A stretch of 64,000 nt of DNA, from positions 62,001 through 126,000 of the forward strand of contig JAVJOW010000021.1 in assembly GCA_040216555.1 (NCBI GenBank), written 5' to 3'. This document shows, piece after piece, positions 55,799-64,000 of the stretch. The position numbers were made by a program, and so were the translations under genes. Position 1 is the first letter of the stretch. Each line of letters starts with the position of its first letter. The stretch comes from Arenibacter sp040216555 (lineage in GTDB: Bacteria > Bacteroidota > Bacteroidia > Flavobacteriales > Flavobacteriaceae). Under the pieces are notes generated by a model that worked only from the letters and a program-made list of their open reading frames with translations, did no database searches and had not been told where the DNA came from.

Positions 55799-58700
55799 CT
55801 TTTCCTTTGGTTAGTTTTTTCAAAAGTTTCGTAATCTCCCTCAATTTGGCCCTAGTCTTACTTTCCCCTTCACTGGTGCGCATCAATTCTTCGGAAAATG
55901 GTTCACTGGCCTCATCTTTGATAAGATTCCTTCCTTCTGCCATACTACCAAAAATGTAATAAAGCCCTGGTATGACCAATACACCGAAAAGTGTCCCTAT
56001 AAGCATTCCGCCCAAAGCAGACCCTCCGATGGTCCTGTTTCCAATGGCTCCAGCTCCTGTTGCAACAACCAGGGGAATCAAACCAGCAATAAACGCGAAA
56101 GAAGTCATCAAAATGGGTCTGAACCTGGCGCGGGAACCTTCTATGGCCGCTTCAAGTATTGTGGCGCCCTGTCTATGCTTTTGAACGGCGAACTCTACAA
56201 TAAGTACTGCGTTCTTGCCCAAAAGACCAACCAGCATAATCACCCCTATCTGAGCATAAACATCATTGGCCAATCCCATCATTCTCAATAATGCAAAAGA
56301 ACCAAAAACACCTACGGGCAACGAAAGGATAACGGCAAAGGGCAATAAAAAACTCTCATATTGGGCCGCTAACACGAAATACACGAATATCAATACAATG
56401 ATAAAAATATAAAGCGATTCATTTCCTCTTTTGGCCTCATCGTACGAAAGCCCTTCCCAAGCAATGTCGTAACCCCTAGGCAGGGTTTGGGCGGCCACTT
56501 CCTTAATGGCATTTATAGCGTCCCCAGTAGTGTATCCAGCTGCAGGAAGCCCATTGATGGTAGCAGAATTATACAAGTTGTAGCGGGTAATCTCATTGGG
56601 ACCCAAACGCTTTTCCATAGTCATAAAGGCAGAATACGGTACCATTTCCCCTTCTTCATTTTTTACGAACAATTTTTCCAAATCAGACGGAAGTGCCCTA
56701 TACTCTGGGGCAGACTGGGTATAGACCTTAAAGAACCTTCCGAACAGTATAAAGCCCTGCTCATAAGTACTTCCGATCAGAATATTCAAGTTTTCCATAG
56801 CCTTACCTATAGAAACCCCTTTTTGCATGGCTATCTTATTGTTGATTTTGAGTTCGTATTGCGGATAATTGGCCGAGAAAAAAGAAAACAATCCTGTTAA
56901 TTCTTCCCTTTTGGCCAAGGCGTCCATAAAATTATCGTTTATCTTTCCAAAACCATGATAATCCGTAGAGTTGGTCTTATCCAACAAACGCATGGAAAAT
57001 CCCCCTGAAGAACCAAAACCAGGCACTGCTGGAGGCTCAAAGTATTCTATCCTAGCCCCTAAATTTTGTGTTTCCTCTTCCAATTCCTCCATTATCTCGT
57101 GTACGGAGTGATGACGCTCGGACCAAGGTTTTAAATTAATTAGACAGGTACCTGCATTGGAACCACGCCCTTCGGTCATAATCTCATAACCGGCCAATGA
57201 GGAAACAGATTCCACCCCATCCATCTCTTCACAGATCTGCTGTAATTTTCGGGCAACATCATTGGTCCTTTCCAAAGTTGCTCCCGGTGGAGTCTGTATA
57301 ATGGCATATATCATCCCCTGATCCTCATTGGGAATAAATCCTGCCGGCAGCGATTCGTTCGTAAAAAATATCCCGGCGCAAAAGGCTATTAGAATACCAA
57401 AGGTGACGATCCTTCTCGTTACTATTTTATCCAATAATTTTACATAGCTTCCCGTAAGGCGTTCAAAACCCTTATTGAACCAGGCGATAAACTTATCAAC
57501 CGGCGATTTCTTTTTGGGCTTCCCATGATTATTTTTAAGCATTATAGCACATAATACCGGGGTAAGGGTAAGGGCCACAACAGCCGATATTACTATGGAT
57601 CCGGCCATAGTTATCGAAAATTGTCGGTAAAACACCCCAACCGGACCGGTCATGAAGGAAATAGGAATAAATACGGATACCATAACCAAGGTAATGGCGA
57701 TAATAGCCCCACCTATTTCGCTCAACACCTCTGTGGAGGCCTTATAGGGTGTTAGATTCTCTTCCTCCATTTTAACGTGGACAGCCTCCACCACGACAAT
57801 GGCATTATCCACAACAATACCAATGGCAAGTACCAAAGCGAATAAGGTAATGAGGTTAATGGACAGCCCAAAGAGCTGCATTACGAAAAAGGCTCCGATC
57901 AATGAAACAGGTACCGCAATGATAGGAATCAGTGTTGATCGCCAATCTCCCAAGAAAAGGAAAACAACTATAGCAACCAAAATAAAGGCGTCCCGAAGTG
58001 TGTGGAGCACCTGTTCAATAGAGGCATCCAAGAAGTTGGCAACGTCGTAGCTGATCTTATAATCCAATCCTGGAGGAAGATCCTCTTTAAGTTCCTTTAA
58101 TTTGGATTTAACCTCATCAATCACATCCTTACCGTTACTGCCCAAAGTCTGCTTTAGAATAATTGAAGCAGATGGCCGACCATCCAAATTGGAATAAATA
58201 TCGAAGAACTCGCTACCAAGTTCCACATCGGCCAAATCTCCCAAGGTAATAGTCTCCCCCTCCGCATTGGCGCGAACGATAATATCCTTATACTGTTCGG
58301 GCTGATTGTAACGTCCTACATAGGTAAGCACATATTCCAGAGACTGGGATTTAATTCCGGAACTTTGCCCAATCCTACCAGGCCTGGCAATTATGCTCTG
58401 GTCCTGCATAGCCTCCATGATTTCTTCGGCAGATACATTGTAGGCGCGCATACGATCTGGTTTTAACCATACCCGCATTGCGTACTTTCGGCTACCCAAT
58501 ATCTGGGCGCTGGCAATACCATTGATACGTTGTATTTCTGGTATTATTTTGGTGTAGGCATAATTGTAAAGAAACTTTTCATCGTTATGCTCGTCTTCGG
58601 CAAACAGGTTTACGTACATCAACATACTGGGTTGCACGGGAGTAATAATCACCCCTTCTTTTTGCACCAATTCGGGTAGGTTCGGCATTACCTGATCTAC

Positions 58701-59030
58701 CCGTGTCTTTACCATTACCACTGCAGTATTGGGATCCGTTCCCGGTTCAAAAATGACACGTAGGGTTCCTTCACCTGCACTAGTGGCATCAGACGCCAGA
58801 TAGCGCATTCCTTGGACACCGTTAATAGCCGTTTCCAATGGAATAAGTGTTGAGTTTACCAATACATCCGCACTTGCACCCGGGTATGCTATAAATATGT
58901 TTACTGTAGTAGGCGCAATTTCAGGGAATTGGGAAATGGGCAATTGTTTTATGGCCAAAAGGCCCGTAAAAACGATCATGACTGATATGACAATGGCCAA
59001 TACCGGTCTTTTTATAAATTTTTTGAACAT
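55785..59030 (-). CDS. RND efflux transporter, HAE1 family
   Basis: Inner-membrane proton-driven pump of 1081 residues with the AcrB build: TM1 (RPVLAIVISVMIVFTGLLAI), two large periplasmic loops with porter and docking domains, and TM2-6 and TM8-12. TM4 contains LAIGIVVDNAIVVVEAV; AcrB has two adjacent Asp here and this protein has Asp-Asn, as do some other RND groups. TM10 keeps the Lys in LLGKNAVLIVEF. The C-terminal cytoplasmic tail is charged. It lies between its adaptor (129-base gap) and the outer-membrane factor (overlap). Drug or bile/detergent export is typical for the family. Confidence 0.95.
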   Translation of the reverse strand: MFKKFIKRPVLAIVISVMIVFTGLLAIKQLPISQFPEIAPTTVNIFIAYPGASADVLVNSTLIPLETAINGVQGMRYLASDATSAGEGTLRVIFEPGTDPNTAVVMVKTRVDQVMPNLPELVQKEGVIITPVQPSMLMYVNLFAEDEHNDEKFLYNYAYTKIIPEIQRINGIASAQILGSRKYAMRVWLKPDRMRAYNVSAEEIMEAMQDQSIIARPGRIGQSSGIKSQSLEYVLTYVGRYNQPEQYKDIIVRANAEGETITLGDLADVELGSEFFDIYSNLDGRPSASIILKQTLGSNGKDVIDEVKSKLKELKEDLPPGLDYKISYDVANFLDASIEQVLHTLRDAFILVAIVVFLFLGDWRSTLIPIIAVPVSLIGAFFVMQLFGLSINLITLFALVLAIGIVVDNAIVVVEAVHVKMEEENLTPYKASTEVLSEIGGAIIAITLVMVSVFIPISFMTGPVGVFYRQFSITMAGSIVISAVVALTLTPVLCAIMLKNNHGKPKKKSPVDKFIAWFNKGFERLTGSYVKLLDKIVTRRIVTFGILIAFCAGIFFTNESLPAGFIPNEDQGMIYAIIQTPPGATLERTNDVARKLQQICEEMDGVESVSSLAGYEIMTEGRGSNAGTCLINLKPWSERHHSVHEIMEELEEETQNLGARIEYFEPPAVPGFGSSGGFSMRLLDKTNSTDYHGFGKINDNFMDALAKREELTGLFSFFSANYPQYELKINNKIAMQKGVSIGKAMENLNILIGSTYEQGFILFGRFFKVYTQSAPEYRALPSDLEKLFVKNEEGEMVPYSAFMTMEKRLGPNEITRYNLYNSATINGLPAAGYTTGDAINAIKEVAAQTLPRGYDIAWEGLSYDEAKRGNESLYIFIIVLIFVYFVLAAQYESFLLPFAVILSLPVGVFGSFALLRMMGLANDVYAQIGVIMLVGLLGKNAVLIVEFAVQKHRQGATILEAAIEGSRARFRPILMTSFAFIAGLIPLVVATGAGAIGNRTIGGSALGGMLIGTLFGVLVIPGLYYIFGSMAEGRNLIKDEASEPFSEELMRTSEGESKTRAKLREITKLLKKLTKGKDDEK

Positions 59031-59087
59031 CTTTTGTGAAATTATGTTAGGTTCAAAAATTAACTACCCATGAATTTTTCTTGTCTT

Positions 59088-59104
59088 CCCTTCACCATGA
59101 AGGG
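59088..59104. promoter_or_regulatory. Small hairpin between adaptor and pump genes
   Basis: CCCTTC/GAAGGG with a 5-base loop lies in the 129-base gap between the adaptor and RND genes. It might act as an mRNA processing or attenuation site. No T-run follows in the operon direction. Confidence 0.3.
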
Positions 59105-59159
59105 GGGAAAACGATCAAAAGTTTGAGCACTTAATTTTGAGATTTCCGATAGGCTCTAC

Positions 59160-60242
59160 TTACTCGGCGTAGAGTGCCAAGTTGTTTACAACCGATTTAG
59201 GTTCTATATATTCGGTTTCTATATGGTCACCATCCTTTACCATTCGAATACCGTCAAGTATTATTCTATCTTTCTCGGTAATTCCATGTTTTACAATAAA
59301 GAGGTTTGGTAATTCGCCCGACAGGGTTATTTCCTTCTGTCTAATTACCTCCTTCTCATCAACTACAAAAACATATTTCTTATCCAAAACCTCGAACGTG
59401 GCCTTTTGTGGAATGATCAAGGCGTTCTTATGGGGCACTTCCATAATTATGCTTCCTGTTTCACCATGTCTTAAAACACCATCAGGGTTGTTAAAAGTTG
59501 CCCTAAAGGCAATGTTACCGGTCTCATGGCTGAATTCCCCTTCTATGGTCTCAACAATACCGGTCTGACTGAAACGCTTGTTGTTGGCCATTAAAAGGCT
59601 TACCTCTTTATTACTCTTTCGATCAACACTGGTAATATAATCCAGATACTCCGCTTCGGGAACATTAAAATATATCCACATCTTGCTGTTATCGGATAAG
59701 GTGGTCAACAATTCCCCCTCATCCAAAAGGCTACCTTCCCTAACATGTAGGTGGTCCATTATCCCATCAAACGGAGCCTTTATATTGGTAAATCCCAAAT
59801 GGGTCTCGGCAAGCATCACTTCTGCTTTTGCCTTTTCAAAATTGGCCTTTGCCATGGCCAGCTCATTTGCCGAAACTACATTGCCATCGGCCAATAATTT
59901 AGTATTCTGAAACTCGATCTCCGCTACCTTCGCCTCCGCCGTAGCCTTTTGAAGTTCTGCCTCATAGATATTGGGCATAATGTGGAACATTTGTTGGCCC
60001 TTTTTTACAAATTGGCCTTCATCTACGGAGATTTCCTGCAAGTATCCTTTTTCCAAGGCGCGGACCTCTATATTTCGTATGGAATGTATTTGGCAGACGT
60101 AATCTTTTATAATAACTGTATCCTTTTTTATGGGACTGGTCACGAGGTACTTTGTCTCTTCTCTTTTTTCATGTTTTTCGGTATTACAGCTTAATTGACT
60201 GAGTAGTATAAACGCGCCAATTATCATGGGGAACTTCCTCAT
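59160..60242 (-). CDS. RND periplasmic adaptor (membrane-fusion protein)
   Basis: Periplasmic adaptor of 360 residues linking pump and outer-membrane channel. The signal ends at LLSQLSC (lipidated Cys19). Order: barrel-sandwich/lipoyl half (VRALEKGYLQEISVDEGQFV), alpha-hairpin (about 100-150), second lipoyl half (KAPFDGIMDHLHVREGSLLD), and beta-barrel plus membrane-proximal domain (VLRHGETGSIIMEVPHKNAL). Order and length are typical of AcrA/MexA. It is first of the three core genes; a small exported protein is encoded upstream. No TetR regulator is visible in the window. Confidence 0.95.
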   Translation of the reverse strand: MRKFPMIIGAFILLSQLSCNTEKHEKREETKYLVTSPIKKDTVIIKDYVCQIHSIRNIEVRALEKGYLQEISVDEGQFVKKGQQMFHIMPNIYEAELQKATAEAKVAEIEFQNTKLLADGNVVSANELAMAKANFEKAKAEVMLAETHLGFTNIKAPFDGIMDHLHVREGSLLDEGELLTTLSDNSKMWIYFNVPEAEYLDYITSVDRKSNKEVSLLMANNKRFSQTGIVETIEGEFSHETGNIAFRATFNNPDGVLRHGETGSIIMEVPHKNALIIPQKATFEVLDKKYVFVVDEKEVIRQKEITLSGELPNLFIVKHGITEKDRIILDGIRMVKDGDHIETEYIEPKSVVNNLALYAE

Positions 60243-60401
60243 AATGTTATATATTTTAAATTATTTAATTGATTTTTAACAAAACAAAATGCAAGGCAAG
60301 TCCGTTTAAAGCAAACATGGACTTACTTAGTGTTAATTGAAAACGATTTTGTAGATAGAGGGGTAGCGGACCCTATTAAACAATGGCCCAAATGCAGAAT
60401 C

Positions 60402-60839
60402 TTAAATCCTGAAAACCTGGAATCGGATATACCGTTTGTAAGGTGCGGTAAAAGTGTAGGGTTTAGAGTAGGCCGAGTAATTTTTAATTTCACTGGAAAA
60501 ATGCTCTGACCTAAGGGTAGCATAAATGGCAATTGAAAAATCACCGTAAACTAAATTTTTATTTGGAGAAAATAGAACTTCCTCACACTCTTCCTCTTCT
60601 TCCTCAATATCCGCAACTTCGGCTACAACGGGTTTTTGAATTTCAAATTGAGAAGGATCCTCGAAAACGATGGTGGGTAATTCTACTGCAACCTCGCAAG
60701 TAGCATTATCCGAGGCCGCCAGATTTGAATTTAAAAAATAGCCAATTACATTGGGAAAAGAATGAGCATAGACATTACCGTATCCGCTTACACAAAGGAT
60801 ACAAAGAAGAAACATATATTTTTTAAATGCCCAATTCAT
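60402..60839 (-). CDS. Small exported protein upstream of the efflux operon
   Basis: Unrecognised protein of 145 residues with a signal peptide (FKKYMFLLCILCVSGYGNVYAHS). A central very acidic stretch (ADIEEEEEECEEV) is followed by a conserved-looking beta-rich tail (SPNKNLVYGDFSIAIYATLR, and YKRYIRFQVFRI at the C-terminus). It is the first gene of the efflux cluster, 159 bases before the adaptor gene, on the same strand. From memory, similar proteins precede RND genes in other Flavobacteriaceae, which would suggest a periplasmic sensor or accessory role, but this is unverified. An alternative is an unrelated envelope-stress protein. Confidence 0.7.
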   Translation of the reverse strand: MNWAFKKYMFLLCILCVSGYGNVYAHSFPNVIGYFLNSNLAASDNATCEVAVELPTIVFEDPSQFEIQKPVVAEVADIEEEEEECEEVLFSPNKNLVYGDFSIAIYATLRSEHFSSEIKNYSAYSKPYTFTAPYKRYIRFQVFRI

Positions 60840-61397
60840 TCGGGAACCAAAACTATGCCTTGGCTTTAACTCTTACAAATAGTAGTTGTTAAAATTAGTT
60901 AAAACCAATATGAGAAATTTAATTTTTGCGAAATACCCCAATCTTCCAACCAGAAAATCAATTAATAATAATTTAACTGAGTTTCCTTTGGCAAATGCTC
61001 AAAACACTATTGCCCTATTTCCATAAAAATCCTTTCGAAAACCTATTCTTTCAGTTATTTGATGTAGTTGTTACTCCCCACAAGGGCTACATAATAGGAC
61101 AAAATCTGCAATAGGAACCCAATCTTTTTTTAAGAAACCTAGTTCATAAGCGTTAGATCTAAGGATAATCTTTAGATCCTTAGACCCATTTTCTGGCGCT
61201 CGATAGTCCGTCGTCAGGGTCCGAAAAAATGGCGGCGTTAGTTTTCTCCTACTAGCCATACCCCCTTATTTGTAACAGAAATGCTGCAACCTCTATTCAT
61301 GAAATGAATATTGTGGTATTTCTTTGTTCTATAGGACTCATCCTATAGTAAATAACGATATGCTATCCGATTTCCAATTCTCCAACGTGCATTTGGT
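60840..61397. other. Gap without a convincing gene
   Basis: Holds presumably the promoter of the efflux cluster and the end of the next operon. A 62-codon frame at 61071-61259 (minus) has no recognisable features and I do not call it. An imperfect inverted repeat TCTAAGGATAATC/TTTAGATCCTTAGA lies near 61155-61182. Confidence 0.5.
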
Positions 61398-62765
61398 TTA
61401 AATGGCACCCCCAAGATCTATTATAACATTGGCAGTATTACTACTTTCATCTACCATATCCTGGGTTACATTGGTTTTCCACAAATATAACCTTCTCAAG
61501 GAGTCCATTTCCAATAATAATTTTAAACCCTCCTTGGAAACCTCGGTATCATAAAGATTAATTACTTCTAGGTGCTTGTATTTATGCAATTGCTGGATAG
61601 CATCATCAGAAATTGAATTTGAATGTAGATCAATTTTAGTTAAATTTTTTAATTCGGGCAACTGGGCCAGTAACTCATTTGTTAATCCACAATCGGAAAG
61701 ATTCAAAGTGGTAATATTATCAGCTATTTCATTCAATAGATTAATCTGTTCCCCACCTATATTGGCCTTGTCGTAACGCACATCAAGCAAAAAGTTATCT
61801 TCTCCCAACCTGTCGACAGAAAATCCATTTTCGATCAAGATACCCACTTTTTGTTCCTTAGCCTCCTCAACTACAATAGTTTCTATATAGGGTTTAGGAT
61901 GATAGTCCAAATTATAATCCCGGATCATTAGCTGCAATAATTCTGGCGTCATATTTTTATGGTCGAAGACTGCCAGGCTATCCGCTCCCATATTTATCCA
62001 ATATTCAAGAATTTTTATTTCACTATAACTTAAAGGTTTTCCCTTTGTAGGCATAAATTTTTTATTGTTCAAGGGTAAACTTACGCGCTTAAATAGTTCA
62101 CTCTCCTTTAGAACGCTTTTTACAATAGGATATCCACTTTCCGCCTCGGTAAATAAATTCTTATACACCATAAGATTAAGACTTCCCTTTTGTTTCTCAT
62201 TATTATGGCATGAGGTACATTTTTGTACAAACATAGGTTGAATAATATCCTGATAAATAAGAACAGAGTTTTGATTCTTTTGTTGGATTCCTTTTTCTGA
62301 ATTTGCCAATTCGATCCCAGCAAGATTCTTTATCACATTCGGGGCATAGGCAAGAAGGTAATCTTGACCATGGGTAAGTACACCCCCTTGGTGCCCGGTT
62401 AAGCCAACAAGGATTATTAATATGGACGAAATAAAAATAGATTGCCTGTTATTATACGTATGGACTTTCATTTTAAGCGCGTAGGCCAAGGCAGAAAATA
62501 CGACCACCCCTATCCCAAGCCACTTATGTTGCCAAAGGGTATCCGCATCGTAGTCACCTCCTTGGGAGAGTAAAAGTCCCGTGGCAATAGTAATAAGCCC
62601 TGACACCATTACGGCTATTAGCGAGTATTGAACAACACGATCGTAAATCTTCCTATCTTTCTTAAAAAGGCCAATAATTTCAATAACCACGGTCAATACA
62701 ATAAAACCTATTGGTAAGTGCACTAGTAATGGGTGAAATCGTCCAAGAAATAAATCCATTTCCAT
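61398..62765 (-). CDS. DUF2231/cytochrome c/LRR membrane protein (second copy, short form)
   Basis: Inner-membrane protein of 455 residues paralogous to the product at 27983. Order: four to five transmembrane helices (GRFHPLLVHLPIGFIVLTVV), a planctomycete-type cytochrome motif QKCTSCHNNEKQKGSLNL (Cys183, Cys186, His187) and leucine-rich repeats (LTTLNLSDCGLTNELLAQL-like, about 340-440: NITTLNLSDCGLTN, HLEVINLYDTEVSKEGL). It ends right after the LRR and lacks the chitobiase-like and F5/8-like domains of the other copy. It follows a DUF1501 gene by 8 bases, reproducing the same gene order. Predicted role: membrane electron transfer. Function unproven. Confidence 0.87.
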   Translation of the reverse strand: MEMDLFLGRFHPLLVHLPIGFIVLTVVIEIIGLFKKDRKIYDRVVQYSLIAVMVSGLITIATGLLLSQGGDYDADTLWQHKWLGIGVVVFSALAYALKMKVHTYNNRQSIFISSILIILVGLTGHQGGVLTHGQDYLLAYAPNVIKNLAGIELANSEKGIQQKNQNSVLIYQDIIQPMFVQKCTSCHNNEKQKGSLNLMVYKNLFTEAESGYPIVKSVLKESELFKRVSLPLNNKKFMPTKGKPLSYSEIKILEYWINMGADSLAVFDHKNMTPELLQLMIRDYNLDYHPKPYIETIVVEEAKEQKVGILIENGFSVDRLGEDNFLLDVRYDKANIGGEQINLLNEIADNITTLNLSDCGLTNELLAQLPELKNLTKIDLHSNSISDDAIQQLHKYKHLEVINLYDTEVSKEGLKLLLEMDSLRRLYLWKTNVTQDMVDESSNTANVIIDLGGAI

Positions 62766-62773
62766 AATTAATA

Positions 62774-64000
62774 CTACGGTGTTAAAATATCCTTTATTAC
62801 GTTGCCGCTTACATCGGTTAGTCTAAAATCCCTTCCTTGAAAATGGAAGGTAAGTCTTTCGTGGTCCAATCCCAATTGGTTCAGGATTGTAGCCTGAATA
62901 TCATGTACATGAACCTTACCTCTAATTCCCGAATAGCCTATTTCATCGGTTTCGCCAAAAGAAAATCCTTTTTTAATGCCCCCTCCGGCCATCCACATGG
63001 TAAAGGCTTCCCCGTGATGATCTCGTCCAAAAAAACCTTGGCCCGATCTAGCTTCCATCATTGGGGTTCGTCCAAACTCCCCTCCCCAAACAATTAGGGT
63101 TTCCTCTAAAAGCCCTCTTTGTTTTAAATCCATCAGCAGTGCCGTCATACTTTGATCAATACGGCTACATTTATCCTTTAGTCCAACATCTACCCCACTA
63201 CCAGGTCCTACCCCATGGGTATCCCAACCTTCATCATAAAGCTGAACAAACCGCACCCCATTTTCTACCAACCTTCTTGCTAGAAGGCAATTATTCGCAA
63301 AGGAACCTTCGCCGGGAGTTACGCCATATAGATTTTTAATATAATCTGGTTCATCATCAATACTCATAACACCGGGTACCGAAGTTTGCATTTTGAACGC
63401 CAACTCATATTGTGACATTCGCGTTAGAATTTCAGGATCACGGGATTCTTGATACTCCTGTTCATTTATTTTATTTATAGCGTCAACAGTTTGTTTTCTC
63501 AATTTTGCGTCCACGCCTTTAGAGTTTTGTAGGTTCCTGACCGCAGGCCCTTTGGACTGACATTGTACGCCTTGATATACGGTAGGTAAAAATCCACTTC
63601 CCCAAAGACGTTTCCCCCCGGTGACCACCCCTCCGGAAAGTAAAACAATAAAACCGGGCAGATTTTCATTGGACGAACCCAGTCCGTAAGTTGCCCAACT
63701 TCCCAATGAAGGCCTACCTTGTCTTGGTGAGCCCGTTTGCATTAAGAACTGTGCCGGGGCATGATTAAATTCTTCCGTGGAAACTGCCTTTAGAAAACTA
63801 ATTTCATCAACTACGCTGGCAAATTTTGGCAAATAATTGGATATCCATGTTCGGGATTCCCCGTATTGTTTAAAAGTAGCCTGTGATCCAAGCATTTTAG
63901 GAGTACCCCTAATAAACGCAAATCGCTTACCTTCCAACAAGGATGGAGGGCAATCCTGTCCATTTAATTTGTTTAGAACAGGCTTATGATCAAAAAGCTC
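62774..64000 (-). CDS. DUF1501 protein, 5' end beyond the window
   Basis: The visible 408 codons are open to the right edge; the frame continues upstream of the TTG at 63940 with ELFDHKPVLNKLNGQDCPPS, which aligns with the other DUF1501 (LESFDYKPKLNDMFGQDLPP), so the true N-terminus and Tat signal lie outside. Family motifs are present: LMQTGSPRQGRPSLGSWATY, VQLYDEGWDTHG, VWGGEFGRTPM and FGRDHHGEAFTMWMAGGG, including the likely metal-binding Asp/His residues. It is followed by the cytochrome/DUF2231 gene after 8 bases. A DUF1553 partner is expected beyond 64000. Confidence 0.92.
   Translation of the reverse strand, partial: ELFDHKPVLNKLNGQDCPPSLLEGKRFAFIRGTPKMLGSQATFKQYGESRTWISNYLPKFASVVDEISFLKAVSTEEFNHAPAQFLMQTGSPRQGRPSLGSWATYGLGSSNENLPGFIVLLSGGVVTGGKRLWGSGFLPTVYQGVQCQSKGPAVRNLQNSKGVDAKLRKQTVDAINKINEQEYQESRDPEILTRMSQYELAFKMQTSVPGVMSIDDEPDYIKNLYGVTPGEGSFANNCLLARRLVENGVRFVQLYDEGWDTHGVGPGSGVDVGLKDKCSRIDQSMTALLMDLKQRGLLEETLIVWGGEFGRTPMMEARSGQGFFGRDHHGEAFTMWMAGGGIKKGFSFGETDEIGYSGIRGKVHVHDIQATILNQLGLDHERLTFHFQGRDFRLTDVSGNVIKDILTP

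Noticed and set aside
61071..61259. 62-codon minus-strand frame in the 60.8-61.4 kb gap
   Set aside because: No recognisable motif, no good start context, and it crosses an imperfect inverted repeat.

Overview
The window reads as the chromosome of a marine flavobacterium (Bacteroidota, Flavobacteriaceae). The evidence is a SusC/SusD pair driven by an ECF sigma factor and FecR anti-sigma, four formylglycine sulfatases, Bacteroidota-type promoters (TTG-N19/21-TAnnTTTG), A/T-rich TAAAA-like sequence before starts instead of strong Shine-Dalgarno sites, and many lipoproteins. The genus cannot be fixed from sequence alone.

Layout. 1-7.3 kb is housekeeping: Der (cut by the left edge), a membrane protein, a six-unit tandem array, a cell-surface lipoprotein, a candidate structured RNA, Era and an NhaC-type antiporter. 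7.7-11.6 kb holds an initiator tRNA with its promoter and terminator, a CstB-like persulfide dioxygenase/rhodanese followed by Dps, and a methyltransferase. 11.6-27.7 kb is accessory: a decayed FAD-oxidoreductase end, a CehA/McbA-type PHP hydrolase, an intact FAD oxidoreductase, a sulfatase, a DUF2200 protein, a propeller-amidohydrolase fusion, a molybdenum hydroxylase pair (IorA/IorB type), and a histidine kinase/response regulator pair.

28.0-43.3 kb is the centrepiece, a polysaccharide-utilization-like locus. It runs on the minus strand in the order fecR, susC, susD, (terminator hairpin), GH95-like lipoprotein, DUF1549/DUF1553 cytochrome lipoprotein, Tat-exported DUF1501 protein, and DUF2231/cytochrome c/LRR membrane protein. 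The ECF sigma gene is divergent. The last three genes are best known from Planctomycetes; here they are wired behind a SusCD transporter. The GH95-like enzyme has two expected active-site residues changed, and fecR carries an in-frame TGA. A second copy of the DUF2231/cytochrome and DUF1501 pair starts at the right edge (61.4-64 kb).

43.4-54.1 kb has a GH140-like protein, three sulfatases, a second IorA/IorB pair, and relics: the 3' ends of a susD and of an AraC-type regulator abut in a way that looks like the scar of a deleted locus, and a 60-bp scrap of an iorB paralogue lies downstream of the intact one. 54.3-60.8 kb is an RND efflux operon (small exported protein, adaptor, pump, outer-membrane factor).

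Working model (inference): sulfated sugars are imported through SusCD, desulfated and hydrolysed in the periplasm, and possibly oxidised there by Tat-exported molybdenum and DUF1501-type proteins, with electrons passed to the c-type haem domains of the DUF1553 and DUF2231 proteins. Several dispersed palindromic repeat families fill the intergenic spaces and probably helped produce the rearrangements.
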